A stretch of DNA of 64,000 nt from Candidatus Tiamatella incendiivivens (GCA_015522635.1 WALW01000027.1:62001-126000), one strand, 5' to 3'; shown: positions 9,168 to 17,847, counted from the first letter of the stretch. Program-made: numbers and translations. The notes: a model not told the origin generated them from the letters alone.

Positions 9168-10434
9168 GGTCTTGAAATGTAAAGAATTGTATTCCTGGAG
9201 GTCTCACTGTTATTTTACCAGTCCTAACACCAACAACGATTTTTATTCCTTTGGAATCCGCCAACTCTAGTAATCTTTGAGTTATTATGCCATCCATTAT
9301 TATCGCAAATATTTCATCTTCCGCTTTCTCGAGCGCAGCATACAAGTCTCTTACTGGAACTTTTATTATTTCATTCCACGCAGAATCATATAGTATTGCC
9401 TCTAAAGTTCCTTTTAGATCATTAATTTCATCCAGAACTTCTCTGGGTATAGCAATAGTTTCAATACCAAGTTTCTTCTCCTCGACTTTCTCTTCAGCTA
9501 CCTGTTTAGCTCCTTCCTGCTCTACAGGACCCTCCTCCTCTTCTTCAACAGCCTCAATATACTGCTTTTCTTCTACAGGCTTCTCTTCAAGTTTTTCCTC
9601 AGTGACCACTTCCTCCTTCTCTATTCCTAACTTCTTTCTCATCTGATCTGCAGGAATAATGTCCTTTAAAGATCTCGAAATCTCCTTACCCGTTAGATCC
9701 TCTACCTCTTTTCCAGGAGGAGCTCTAGCCACATAATCTATGTCAACCTCGCTCAACAGTGTTTTAAGAATTAACTCCCCTCCTCTATCACCATCAACAA
9801 AAGCTATTGTAGTTTTTTTCTTGGCAAGCCCCTTTATTGTATCTGGAATTTTTTCTTTGGCTCCCTCGAGTGCTATAGTATTCTTAATACCATATTTCAT
9901 TAAATTAATTACATCTGCTCTCCCCTCTACTATTATAACGGTATCACTTCTATCAACATCCGGACCCGCTGGAAGACGGTCATCACCATAGTAGATTACT
10001 TCAGGGGCTTTTTCGGGAGTTACTATTTTCTTTAGTATTTCCTTGGTATCAGGTGTGGATTCCCTCCACTGATTTAGTATATTTTTTGCCCTCTCAACGA
10101 TTTTTTCTAGCTTCTCGAGTCTGAGATCCTTTATTTCAATCAATTGAATATTTGCGTCATAAGGACCTACTTTATCTATAGTTTCTATCATGGCCGCAAT
10201 TACAGCCGTCTCCGGTCTACTTAGATTACTAGGTATTTCAATCTCTCCCACAGTTTTTGATCCCTGATGCTTTATGTCTACTTTAATTCTCCCAACTCTA
10301 CCTTTATCTTGAAGCTCTCTTAGATCAAATTCTTGGCCGAGAAGGCCTTCTGTTTGACCGAATATTGCTCCTATAATATCATGCCTGTCTACACGGCCGT
10401 GAATTTCTATTTTGAACTTGACTATATACTTCAA
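9160..10434 (-). CDS. dnaG: Archaeal DnaG (TOPRIM) primase-like protein
   Basis: Archaeal DnaG homologue. The TOPRIM domain spans roughly residues 160-260, with the catalytic Glu in IIVEGRADVINLMKYG (E170) and the DxD in FVDGDRGGELI (D214, D216). In archaea the protein has primase activity in vitro and also associates with the exosome through Csl4, which is encoded in this window. Residues ~270-325 form a low-complexity region rich in Glu, Lys and Val, common in this family. The TTG start has AGGTGA six bases upstream. Length (424) is normal. Confidence 0.93.
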   Translation of the reverse strand: MKYIVKFKIEIHGRVDRHDIIGAIFGQTEGLLGQEFDLRELQDKGRVGRIKVDIKHQGSKTVGEIEIPSNLSRPETAVIAAMIETIDKVGPYDANIQLIEIKDLRLEKLEKIVERAKNILNQWRESTPDTKEILKKIVTPEKAPEVIYYGDDRLPAGPDVDRSDTVIIVEGRADVINLMKYGIKNTIALEGAKEKIPDTIKGLAKKKTTIAFVDGDRGGELILKTLLSEVDIDYVARAPPGKEVEDLTGKEISRSLKDIIPADQMRKKLGIEKEEVVTEEKLEEKPVEEKQYIEAVEEEEEGPVEQEGAKQVAEEKVEEKKLGIETIAIPREVLDEINDLKGTLEAILYDSAWNEIIKVPVRDLYAALEKAEDEIFAIIMDGIITQRLLELADSKGIKIVVGVRTGKITVRPPGIQFFTFQDLT

Positions 10435-10462
10435 TTATCTTCACCTTTCATGTATAGCACAC

Positions 10463-10473
10463 TTTATTTTAAG
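10463..10473 (-). promoter_or_regulatory. Candidate TATA box of dnaG
   Basis: Read on the minus strand this is CTTAAAATAAA. Its centre is about 34 bases before the dnaG TTG, leaving room for a very short leader that holds the AGGTGA site. The rest of the 224-base gap between dnaG and the glutamate dehydrogenase gene shows no coding frame or RNA I can support. Confidence 0.45.
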
Positions 10474-10658
10474 TGTCATTCAGCGCAGTTGAATGTTATT
10501 TTTCCCATACTCCGCGCTCTATTTTGTTAGAATGGATATGTACCAGATATTTTATTGTTTGCCGTATTTCTCAAGTTAGCGGAGTTGAAATCATGAAGAT
10601 AGAAGGAATATAGTAAAAACTAGATTATTAGTATAGAATGGAGTGGAAAGCTGAGGGG

Positions 10659-11924
10659 TTAGATTCTTCCCCTCAGCTTCATAGCATCATAGACCCTCTT
10701 GACTGCTAAGGCATATGCAGCCGTTCTCATGTTGTACTTGGATGTGTCAAGTTTGTTCTGCCAGAAGTCCCAGACCGCATTGAAGTTATTCATCATCTTC
10801 TCCTCTAGTCTAGCCTTAACCTCTTCTTCTTTCAGCCATCCGCCCATTCTATTGTTAACCCATTCGATATGACTTACAATTACTCCTCCAGCATTTGCTA
10901 GAATGTCAGGAACTACCACTATACCTTTCTTTGTGAGTATTGCTTCGCCATCAGGCGTCGTAGGACCGTTAGCAGCTTCAGCTATGATTTTAGCCTTAAC
11001 CTTGTCAGCATTCTCAGATGTTATCTGGTTTTCGAGAGCTGCAGGAATCAGTATATCCGCATCAATGTATAAAGGATCTTTTGTTCCAATCTTTTTCTCT
11101 ACCTCAGGATAATTTATAACTGAACCTGTCTTTTGTTTGACCTCAAGTAGTTTTTCTACGTCTAGTCCATTTGAATCGAATATTCCACCCTTACTATCGC
11201 TTACAGCAATAATTACTGCACCCATCTCGGCGAGGGACTTTGCTGCAAATTGTCCAGCGTTACCAAATCCTTGTATAGATACCTTTTTACCCTCAATTCC
11301 ACCTAGCACTTTCTTTGCAGCCTCTGCAGCTACTACAGCTGTACCGTGACCTGTGCTTATAACCCTAGTCTGAAGTCCTCCTAGAACAAGTGGTTTACCT
11401 GTGACTACACCGAATGCGTGAAATCCTTTCAGCCTGCTATACTCATCCATATACCAAGCCATAGTCTGAGGATTTGTATATACATCAGGTGCCGGTATGT
11501 CCTCATCTATTCCCACTACCTTTGCTATCATTTCAAAATACTTCCTACTCAATCTTTCTAGTTCGCCAGGGCTAAGTTTATGAGGATCTACTTTAATACC
11601 GCCCTTGCTTCCACCATATGGCAATTGTGCAAGACTGTTTTTCCATGACATCCACATTGAGAGAGCTATTACCTCGTGTTCATGCACATCAGGGTGATAT
11701 CTAACGCCTCCTTTATAAGGTCCAAGTGCACTATTGTGCTGGCTTCTCCATCCAGTGAAGATCTTAATGGATCCATTGTCCATTTTGACAGGTATACTTA
11801 CCCTAACAAGTCGCTCAGGTACTGAGAGGATTTCATATACCTCATCTGATAATCCGAGTATTTCTACAGCCTGCTTTAACTCTTTCTTTGCTTCTTCATA
11901 GGGATCTCGAGTTACGTGACTCAT
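10659..11924 (-). CDS. gdhA: Glutamate dehydrogenase
   Basis: Hexameric GDH interconverting glutamate with 2-oxoglutarate and ammonia. The substrate domain carries GPYKGGVRYHPDV and LPYGGSKGGIKVDP, where the Lys residues bind and protonate substrate. The Rossmann domain has SIQGFGNAGQFAAKSLAE. The length of 421 residues matches crenarchaeal enzymes, which are often abundant in peptide-fermenting hyperthermophiles. The ATG start has GGTGAA six bases upstream. It is transcribed alone from a well-formed promoter with a palindrome near the predicted start site. NAD or NADP preference is not certain from sequence. Confidence 0.96.
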   Translation of the reverse strand: MSHVTRDPYEEAKKELKQAVEILGLSDEVYEILSVPERLVRVSIPVKMDNGSIKIFTGWRSQHNSALGPYKGGVRYHPDVHEHEVIALSMWMSWKNSLAQLPYGGSKGGIKVDPHKLSPGELERLSRKYFEMIAKVVGIDEDIPAPDVYTNPQTMAWYMDEYSRLKGFHAFGVVTGKPLVLGGLQTRVISTGHGTAVVAAEAAKKVLGGIEGKKVSIQGFGNAGQFAAKSLAEMGAVIIAVSDSKGGIFDSNGLDVEKLLEVKQKTGSVINYPEVEKKIGTKDPLYIDADILIPAALENQITSENADKVKAKIIAEAANGPTTPDGEAILTKKGIVVVPDILANAGGVIVSHIEWVNNRMGGWLKEEEVKARLEEKMMNNFNAVWDFWQNKLDTSKYNMRTAAYALAVKRVYDAMKLRGRI

Positions 11925-11953
11925 GTGTATTCACCATAGTTATGGTTTCGGAT

Positions 11954-11990
11954 AACCCTATTTGGTAGGGTTGTTATTTAAGCCTTTCCG
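11954..11990 (-). promoter_or_regulatory. gdhA promoter with palindromic operator candidate
   Basis: On the minus strand a BRE/TATA element CGGAAAGGCTTAAATAA lies at 11990-11974. Just downstream is a perfect inverted repeat, AACCCTA (11954-11960) and TAGGGTT (11966-11972), with a 5-base spacer. The expected transcription start is about 11952, so the palindrome fills the space between TATA box and start site. That is a common place for an archaeal repressor to block polymerase recruitment. Confidence 0.55.
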
Positions 11991-12097
11991 TTTGTATATT
12001 TAGAACCATGAAGATATGAGGGGAAAATCCCGTGTTCCACGTGTAATGGAATTCCATATAAACTAGTAATTACTGTGTGATACACTGGTGTTATCAT

Positions 12098-12937
12098 GTG
12101 CACAACCCGATAATCCTTGAAACGGATTTTGGATATGATGACCCATACACAGGTATAATGAAGGGAGTTATAAAGACTATCAATTCTAATGCAGAAATCA
12201 TTGATCTAACTCAAGGAATTCCGCCCTTCGATATAAATGCAGGTGCATATGTTCTCTATACATCCTACAAGTTTTTTCCGGAGAACTCGATATTTACAGT
12301 AGTCATTGATCCGGGAGTAGGTTCAAGTAGAAAACCCATTTTGGCAAAGGCATGTAAACGATATTTTGTTGGACCAGATAATGGCGTTCTTTATTCTGTT
12401 ATTCGTTCTTGTTATAACAACAAGTCGCTTGACTTTATTAAGGTGATAAATTCCGGCATGTTGTTAAACAAAGTCTCCATGCTTGCAGGGTACTTTGACT
12501 TGCATTTATCCAATACGTTTCATGGAAGAGACTTATTCGCACCAGCAGCTGCACTTGTCTCTATGGGAGAGGAAATAACCGAATTCGCACCCACATCTAT
12601 TAGCCTCAGTGATATCGTGAAATATGAATTGATTTACAATATAGAAAAAGACGGTTTAATTTGCTTTAGACCAATCTATGCAGATAGATTTGGTAATGTG
12701 GCATTAAGTACGGTGTTTAAGGATTTTGTTTCACGTCACAAGATGTCTGGTAAAGTGTTGTTTATTACAAGTGAGGGTGATAAGTTTACCGGAGTAATAG
12801 GATCTACATTTTCTGACGTACCATCAGGTAGCATAGTATTGTATCCTAACAGTTTCGGGTTCCTTGAAATAGCCATTAACAAAGGATCTGCAGCCAAGCT
12901 TATTGGAAAGCCTGAATTGATTTGTTTTAAGAACTAG
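12098..12937 (+). CDS. SAM hydroxide adenosyltransferase (DUF62 family)
   Basis: Members of this family use water or hydroxide to cleave S-adenosylmethionine into adenosine and methionine; relatives are the fluorinase and chlorinase. Seen here are ILETDFGYDDPYTGIMKG at the N-terminus, VIDPGVGSSRKPI and VGPDNGVLY, then a C-terminal beta domain. I start at GTG 12098 because GGTG sits seven bases upstream; an earlier GTG at 12077 would add seven residues with no site. The resulting 279 residues fit the family. It is divergent from gdhA. The biological role of SAM hydrolysis in archaea is not settled. Confidence 0.88.
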   Translation: MHNPIILETDFGYDDPYTGIMKGVIKTINSNAEIIDLTQGIPPFDINAGAYVLYTSYKFFPENSIFTVVIDPGVGSSRKPILAKACKRYFVGPDNGVLYSVIRSCYNNKSLDFIKVINSGMLLNKVSMLAGYFDLHLSNTFHGRDLFAPAAALVSMGEEITEFAPTSISLSDIVKYELIYNIEKDGLICFRPIYADRFGNVALSTVFKDFVSRHKMSGKVLFITSEGDKFTGVIGSTFSDVPSGSIVLYPNSFGFLEIAINKGSAAKLIGKPELICFKN

Positions 12938-13350
12938 CTAATGCATCTTATCTTACATCTAGATGTTTCAGTCTTCATGTTACCGAACAGGCTTTTTGGA
13001 ACGATTATCAACCCTTCCGTTTTGTCGATTATAACACCTGAGAGGGGATTTACAGGAGGATCTGGTAATCCTTCCGGTTTCTGTTTTCCATAGTATTTGA
13101 GGTATACCTTGTAACCCTTTTTCTGCTTTTTCCACCAATACATCCCGTGGTACTCATATATTATTTTTGTACCATGAGAATTTTTATAGTAAACCTTGTG
13201 AACAGGTTTTAAGTAGAACCCTGTCTTCTTTATCATAGAATTATAAGCATAGATGGATGTTCTGTAATCATCGAGAAGCTTCTCTAAGATCCCCATGCAT
13301 CCTTGTAGTGCTATTTTCTCGCAATTTTGGCGTTCAGTCGGCTCTTCCAA
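12934..13350 (-). CDS. Hypothetical basic Tyr/Lys-rich protein
   Basis: A 138-residue protein I do not recognise. The middle is rich in Tyr, Lys and Trp (YHGMYWWKKQKKGYK), with a proline-containing linker and four Cys residues, two near each end. The composition suggests nucleic acid or rRNA binding, but that is only a guess. The TTG start follows a G-rich stretch (GGAGGGGGATGA). The stop overlaps the convergent DUF62 gene by four bases. Confidence 0.55.
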   Translation of the reverse strand: MEEPTERQNCEKIALQGCMGILEKLLDDYRTSIYAYNSMIKKTGFYLKPVHKVYYKNSHGTKIIYEYHGMYWWKKQKKGYKVYLKYYGKQKPEGLPDPPVNPLSGVIIDKTEGLIIVPKSLFGNMKTETSRCKIRCIS

Positions 13351-13525
13351 TTCATCCCCCTCCGGGTCGTATCGTCGCAGGCTGCCTCATCACGCCTAAT
13401 AATACCATATAGTACTATCTTGGAATATTAGAAATCTTATTTTTATAGCGTATGGCCACTAAAAAGGCTAAGTGTCCCTATATTTTGGAGTAGATGAAAT
13501 AATTAATAGTTGAGGGAATTCGATA
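13351..13525. other. Intergenic region with a GC-rich island
   Basis: The gap between two divergent hypothetical genes. Positions ~13356-13397 are markedly GC-rich for this AT-rich sequence, and the minus strand contains GTGATGAGGCAGCCTG. It resembles the C box of a C/D guide RNA, but I find no CTGA D box. The remainder is AT-rich, as expected for promoters. Confidence 0.35.
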
Positions 13526-14101
13526 ATGGAATACATAAAAATTCCTGTTAACGAGGAAACGCTCTCATTTCTCAAAGGTCTAGCCAATAAGAAAGGAATA
13601 AGCCTTAAAAAACTAGCTGGTGATCTATTTAAGGGAATTACAAATTATTTAGAAGAAATAGAAAGCTATGCCAATGAGAATTCCATAGATTGTGACACTG
13701 CTGTATCAGAGCTCATGGATTATGGTGTAATACTTTGGGATGAAATAGTTTCAATGATCCTTGATGTTCTTCACATCGACAGGCAAGTAGTTCTAGATGA
13801 TTTGATGTTTGATCACATAGATTCAAGCATAATACTAGTTTTCACGAGAACAGAAGGAAGTAAGGGATTAATTGATGAGATTACCTTAGATCTAAGCTGT
13901 GAAGGAACATCATTATATGCCATTCATTTCTTAAGGGATAACGAGGAATGGGAACTCAAAGAACTGCCCGAAGGATTCGAACCTGTTTTCGATAGGGACG
14001 AAAAAGCTGTTATCCTGAAAACGAGAGGTAAAACCTTAGAAGATCTTCCTACAACAGGAACCTTAGAGAATCTTATGGAGGAACTTATAATTAAATACTA
14101 A
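13526..14101 (+). CDS. Hypothetical acidic protein
   Basis: A 191-residue acidic protein that I cannot assign. The first ~45 residues (IPVNEETLSFLKGLANKKG...) look like the start of a ribbon-helix-helix or short helical domain. Later there is a helix-rich stretch and a beta-rich segment with EWELKELPEGFEP. No catalytic motif or membrane segment is visible. The ATG start is the first available in a long open frame. It ends four bases before the convergent KH protein gene. Confidence 0.6.
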   Translation: MEYIKIPVNEETLSFLKGLANKKGISLKKLAGDLFKGITNYLEEIESYANENSIDCDTAVSELMDYGVILWDEIVSMILDVLHIDRQVVLDDLMFDHIDSSIILVFTRTEGSKGLIDEITLDLSCEGTSLYAIHFLRDNEEWELKELPEGFEPVFDRDEKAVILKTRGKTLEDLPTTGTLENLMEELIIKY

Positions 14102-14105
14102 AAAT

Positions 14106-14702
14106 TTAGAGTTCTTCTTTTCCAGTTCTCCAAAGGCCGACTGCTTCCCTTCTCTTTATCCCTCTCATCATAGTGTTAATATGTCTATAGACGGTTCCGT
14201 GTTGCCTACCCTCAGCTAGCATTTCAACGGCTCTCTTTGCCGCCATTGCTCTTTCATAACTACCTATTATAGCTACATGGTATTTACCTACAACGATTGT
14301 AGTGCCTGTCATTTCTTCAATAGTCCGCCTTGCTCTACCCTTTTCTCCTATAATTCTACCCTTAATCCTTTTCAAAGTATTCTGATTATCCCCTATAAGG
14401 TTCTTCAAGTCAATGACTAGAAGAACATTATCATCGTCAAGAAGAGCGGAGGCTTCCTCAGGTGTAAATCCTAGTCCTATAGCTTTGACTATTTCAGACG
14501 CTTTCATCACATTTATAGGAGGTACACTAGGTGTTTCAGATTCAATTACTACCATGGAATTCTCTGTGTCGACTGTTATTAAGGTACCAGTTTTACTCAT
14601 AATCTCGTTTTTAGTCTCTCCCTCTTTACCTATTACTATGGGAATTCTATCCAGTGGTATCTTCACATGCATCCTATTTGAAGCCCACGGATTGCTAGTC
14701 AA
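14106..14702 (-). CDS. KH-domain rRNA-processing protein (Pno1/Dim2-like)
   Basis: Two KH domains: the first contains IPIVIGKEGETKNEIMSKTG and the second GRIIGEKGRARRTIEEMTG, both with the GxxG loop that binds RNA. The C-terminal AAKRAVEMLAEGRQHGTVY is characteristic of archaeal Dim2/Krr1 homologues. In eukaryotes Pno1/Dim2 works in 40S maturation. Here it lies next to RIO1 and aIF1A on the same strand, which also act on the small subunit, so an operon for 30S assembly is likely. The TTG start has GGTGG six bases upstream; an in-frame ATG is ten codons further in. Confidence 0.9.
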   Translation of the reverse strand: MTSNPWASNRMHVKIPLDRIPIVIGKEGETKNEIMSKTGTLITVDTENSMVVIESETPSVPPINVMKASEIVKAIGLGFTPEEASALLDDDNVLLVIDLKNLIGDNQNTLKRIKGRIIGEKGRARRTIEEMTGTTIVVGKYHVAIIGSYERAMAAKRAVEMLAEGRQHGTVYRHINTMMRGIKRREAVGLWRTGKEEL

Positions 14703-14751
14703 ATAAGTCCACCCATTCTATGGAGTCTCTCTTAAGGCTTATCATATTTTC

Positions 14752-15540
14752 CTAAGAATATATACATGAGAAAAGCTTTTGCTTAATTGCATCTTCCTGT
14801 AGATCTTCCTCCCCAATGAAACCTCTGAAAAATCTGAAAATGTTGTTCAAGTCTCTTACAAGAAACTCTTTTGCCATAGGATGATCAAGTGAAATCGATT
14901 GACTAACATCAATAATATAAACTCTTTTTCTCCAAAACATTAAGTTGAACTCGGATAAATCCGCGTGAACTAATTTCGTGTAACATACTATTCTCTCTAA
15001 GTTCACCCGAGTTTGTCTATAGATTTCTTTTGCAAGCCCAAGGTTTGCTTTGAGTTCGGGGACTAACTCTTTCACGAGAGGAGCCCGTTTGCCTTCCTCC
15101 CCAATAAACTCCATTACAATAACATTTCCCTTGAGTGCATGAGGGCGGGGAACCTTGACATGATGCTTATACATTCTTTTCATATTTCTGAATTCTTTTC
15201 TAGCCCATTCATAAATCAATCTTCTATAATCGTTCTTGGGAATTTCCTTGAATCGAGAATCTCCGGTAATATATTTGGCAATGCCCTTCCTGAACTCTGC
15301 TGTCATAGTTAAGTAAATCTTCACTGCAAGATCGTTTCCTTCAGGAGTCTTTCCCCAGTAAATCCTTGATTCTTTCCCACTACTAACAACACCATAAAGC
15401 TTGTCAAGAACCTTCTTCCTGTACAGGTAAAATAAATGTTGTTCCGTGAAAATATCAAAGACTTCTTCGACGGTTTCGAGAAGATCACTATCCTTTATAC
15501 GTTTTTCTCTTTGCCTCCTCAGCCAACGGTTCTTACCTAT
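14752..15540 (-). CDS. rio1: RIO1 atypical serine kinase, ATA start
   Basis: ATP-binding kinase/ATPase of small-subunit maturation. Read from 15540 it has 262 residues, the usual archaeal RIO1 length: an N-terminal winged-helix-like part, VVSSGKESRIYWG (the RIO STGKEA loop, residues 51-63), LAVKIY with catalytic Lys74, VHADLSEFNLM with Asp194 and Asn199, and IIDVSQ with Asp211. No ATG, GTG or TTG lies in frame between an upstream TGA and GTG 15324, and that GTG is inside the ATP-site strand. The best start is ATA at 15538-15540, which overlaps the aIF1A stop as TAATA and has GAGGTG eight bases upstream. A start-codon sequence error cannot be excluded. Confidence 0.85.
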   Translation of the reverse strand: MGKNRWLRRQREKRIKDSDLLETVEEVFDIFTEQHLFYLYRKKVLDKLYGVVSSGKESRIYWGKTPEGNDLAVKIYLTMTAEFRKGIAKYITGDSRFKEIPKNDYRRLIYEWARKEFRNMKRMYKHHVKVPRPHALKGNVIVMEFIGEEGKRAPLVKELVPELKANLGLAKEIYRQTRVNLERIVCYTKLVHADLSEFNLMFWRKRVYIIDVSQSISLDHPMAKEFLVRDLNNIFRFFRGFIGEEDLQEDAIKQKLFSCIYS

Positions 15541-15866
15541 TAGAAGCCCACCTCTTCGAGGAATTCCTCGCTGAGATATCCTCCATTTATTAGCTTCTTA
15601 ATTTCATCTCTCCAGTACTTGTATACAATGTCAGCTTTATCACTCTCCTCGGACCAGGGAGCTACCAGCAGGATGTCCCCCTCTCTTATCCATATCCTTC
15701 TCCTCATCTTACCCGGAATTCTAGCCTTGAAGGTCTTTCCGTTGGTACAGAGAACTTCTATGAAGCTTCCACCTAATATTTTATGTGCTACACAAATGAT
15801 TGTCTCCTCATCCGGGAAGGGTGTTTCACCTCTTCGATTCCTCTGCCTTCCTCTGCCTCTCGCCAA
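15540..15866 (-). CDS. Translation initiation factor aIF1A
   Basis: S1-like OB-fold factor that binds the ribosomal A site during initiation. The 108-residue protein has the typical basic N-terminal tail (ARGRGRQRNRRG), then the OB-fold strands with FKARIPGKMRRRIWIREGD and VYKYWRDEI near the end. The TTG start has GGGTGGATGA upstream. The 3' end overlaps the proposed RIO1 start by one base, indicating coupled translation. Confidence 0.94.
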   Translation of the reverse strand: MARGRGRQRNRRGETPFPDEETIICVAHKILGGSFIEVLCTNGKTFKARIPGKMRRRIWIREGDILLVAPWSEESDKADIVYKYWRDEIKKLINGGYLSEEFLEEVGF

Positions 15867-15891
15867 CTATCATCCACCCTTTACTCTACAT

Positions 15892-17022
15892 CTATGATAT
15901 AATGTAGAGTGCTTTTTCAGTTAAATACACGATATATTCCTCTCCTTCTCGGAGCTCTTTATTGGTTAGGTTTACCACCTTCTCGGGAGGATACTCTATT
16001 GTACTAGTATACCCGCTTTCTATATCCAAGAAGATAGTACTGTAAGGATCCCTGGATACCAGCATCACTTTCTTGCTCTTACTAGTATGTATATACTCTT
16101 CTATTTTATGTGACCAGAATTGATCCGGGTTTAAACTTGACTCTCTACCTGATTCTAAATCCATCAATTTGATCCTTGTTCCAGTAATGTCTAAAACGTA
16201 ATTTGGGGACCCGTCTATACTTATTATGTCCCCATTTTTGACAGATGCTACTCTAAGAGATACTGTTAGATGCCCCAGTCTCCTACCATCATTTCTTCTG
16301 CCTGATAAACTGTAGGTTTCTATTCTTTTACCGAGAAATCTTCCTGATATCTTTGAAGCAATAATTCTTGCCGAGGTAGCATCCGTGATAAGTAAGTCAA
16401 GACCTTCCTTCTTATCTATAATATCAACTATTTGTTCCTTCAGTTTCATAGAAAGAGTATCCAGATAGTCTAAAACCAAGTTTTTCTCATACTCACTTAG
16501 TTTACCTCCTATTCCTCTGACTTGAATTAGAGCTTCATGATAACCTACCTTCTTACGGATACACCTAGGACAGAGTCCTGCTGACACCCTAACTTTAACC
16601 ATATAGTCTTTTTCTAGAACGACGCCCTCTATACTTTTACCTTCTACCATTACCTTGAAGTAGTATTCTCCATAAGTGTTTATAGGTGTTTGAGATTCCA
16701 GGCTCTTAATAGATACAAAAGCTATTCCCATTACCGGTTTAATTTTTGAAACAAGCGCTGTGTAGACGGCTTCGTACACTGCTTCCTCTAATGTACTGGG
16801 GTATGAGTATATCCATTGTTTCCCTATCCTATAGGCTCCGCATGAATTGCAAATGGTTATGCTGAGATTATCTGGGACTTGAGCAACTCCGTATTTTTCT
16901 AGAAAACAGTCTTTACAGAGATTACCTACAAACGGTAGGTTTGGAGATTTCTTTCTACCGCAAACAGGGCATACTATACCGTTTCTATTAGGTTCAGTAC
17001 TTGAACTTGTAGATTTGGACAT
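15892..17022 (-). CDS. NMD3-like ribosome biogenesis protein
   Basis: Archaeal homologue of NMD3, the adaptor of 60S subunits. The zinc ribbons are visible as CPVCGRKK, CKDCFLEKYG, CNSCGAYR and CPRCIRKKVGYHEALIQVRG; the last is the family's diagnostic segment. Downstream lies the eIF5A-like beta-rich C-terminal part. I start at ATG 17022 because GGTGAT lies seven bases upstream; the GTG at 17034 would overlap that site. The protein is then 376 residues. It overlaps the preceding DUF424 gene by 29 bases. Confidence 0.88.
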   Translation of the reverse strand: MSKSTSSSTEPNRNGIVCPVCGRKKSPNLPFVGNLCKDCFLEKYGVAQVPDNLSITICNSCGAYRIGKQWIYSYPSTLEEAVYEAVYTALVSKIKPVMGIAFVSIKSLESQTPINTYGEYYFKVMVEGKSIEGVVLEKDYMVKVRVSAGLCPRCIRKKVGYHEALIQVRGIGGKLSEYEKNLVLDYLDTLSMKLKEQIVDIIDKKEGLDLLITDATSARIIASKISGRFLGKRIETYSLSGRRNDGRRLGHLTVSLRVASVKNGDIISIDGSPNYVLDITGTRIKLMDLESGRESSLNPDQFWSHKIEEYIHTSKSKKVMLVSRDPYSTIFLDIESGYTSTIEYPPEKVVNLTNKELREGEEYIVYLTEKALYIIS

Positions 17023-17314
17023 GTGGAATATCACCTATTCTTAGCACTGAATCCTCTGTCACCAAGCCGAGTTCCTTAGCTAAATCCACGGAATGCTCTC
17101 CTACCAGAATTATTATATCATATAAAGCCATCAAACTTGCCACTTGATCCTTGTTGGCTATTTCACCTTCATAGAGCTCTTTGTTTACCTCTATGGTAAG
17201 CTCGTTACTAACAAATTTCCTTCTCAATAAACCGTAGTCAGCTACAGCTAACATTGGAGGATGACCAGATATTCTGTGAACTTTATAATGAAAGAGATCT
17301 GATTCCTCGACCAA
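16994..17314 (-). CDS. DUF424 family protein
   Basis: A 106-residue protein of the archaeal DUF424 family, recognised from the N-terminal HRISGHPPMLAVADYGLLRR and the later ELGLVTEDSVLRIGDIPHVQIYKF. It is commonly found near aIF2 beta and NMD3, as here, which suggests a role in translation or ribosome assembly; no activity is established. Translation probably starts at TTG. Its 3' end lies inside the 5' end of the NMD3 gene. Confidence 0.75.
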   Translation of the reverse strand: MVEESDLFHYKVHRISGHPPMLAVADYGLLRRKFVSNELTIEVNKELYEGEIANKDQVASLMALYDIIILVGEHSVDLAKELGLVTEDSVLRIGDIPHVQIYKFKY

Positions 17315-17348
17315 AGGGAATCATCCTCAGGGAAGGTATGAATTAAGG

Positions 17349-17774
17349 TTAAATAGGTTTGACTGGTTGTTCTGCTCCACATGCTTCGCATATAAGAACC
17401 CATGTCTTTCCTCTTTTGACAAGTATGGTATCAGGCCTGCCACAAGTTGGGCATATAACATATGATTTAACGAACTTCTCCAAGATCATATTCAAACTTT
17501 TACTTGACACCCTAATGTTTACTTTCAGTATACCGCTCTCCGGATCATAGTTTCCAGCAGTAGCCAATTCTTTCAGAAAGTATCTTGACAAGATGTCTGG
17601 GTTTCTTCTAAGTTTATCTACTATTTCCCTAAAATTCCTTATTATTGTCTGGCTACCCATATGGATCACCTCTACCTTTGGCATCTCAAACCTTTCATAT
17701 CCATGTTTTTTAGACGGTACTTTAGAGTAAAGCCTCTCCAATAGCTTATTGTAATCGTCTTCAATTTCTCCCAC
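17349..17774 (-). CDS. Translation initiation factor aIF2 subunit beta
   Basis: Subunit of the heterotrimeric aIF2 that delivers initiator tRNA. The 141-residue protein has a short N-terminal helix that contacts the gamma subunit, a central alpha-beta domain (NFREIVDKLRRNPDILSRYF, then LATAGNYD), and a C-terminal zinc ribbon with CPTCGRPDT and CEACGAEQP. The GTG start has GGTGAG upstream. It is the promoter-proximal gene of the minus-strand set aIF2 beta, DUF424, NMD3. The alpha subunit is encoded separately at 50.8 kb. Confidence 0.95.
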   Translation of the reverse strand: MGEIEDDYNKLLERLYSKVPSKKHGYERFEMPKVEVIHMGSQTIIRNFREIVDKLRRNPDILSRYFLKELATAGNYDPESGILKVNIRVSSKSLNMILEKFVKSYVICPTCGRPDTILVKRGKTWVLICEACGAEQPVKPI

Positions 17775-17847
17775 TTAACTCACCCTTAGAACGTTGTTAT
17801 TGGTCGAGGCTTAATAACTGCTAGCTGTAAGATGTGTGAATTGATGC

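Noticed and set aside
9287-9646. Ser-rich plus-strand ORF inside dnaG
   Set aside because: Shadow of the Glu/Lys-rich region of dnaG on the other strand.
14752-15324. RIO1 as an N-terminally truncated pseudogene starting at GTG 15324
   Set aside because: The upstream frame is open and carries the conserved kinase N-terminus, so the gene is full length with an odd start.
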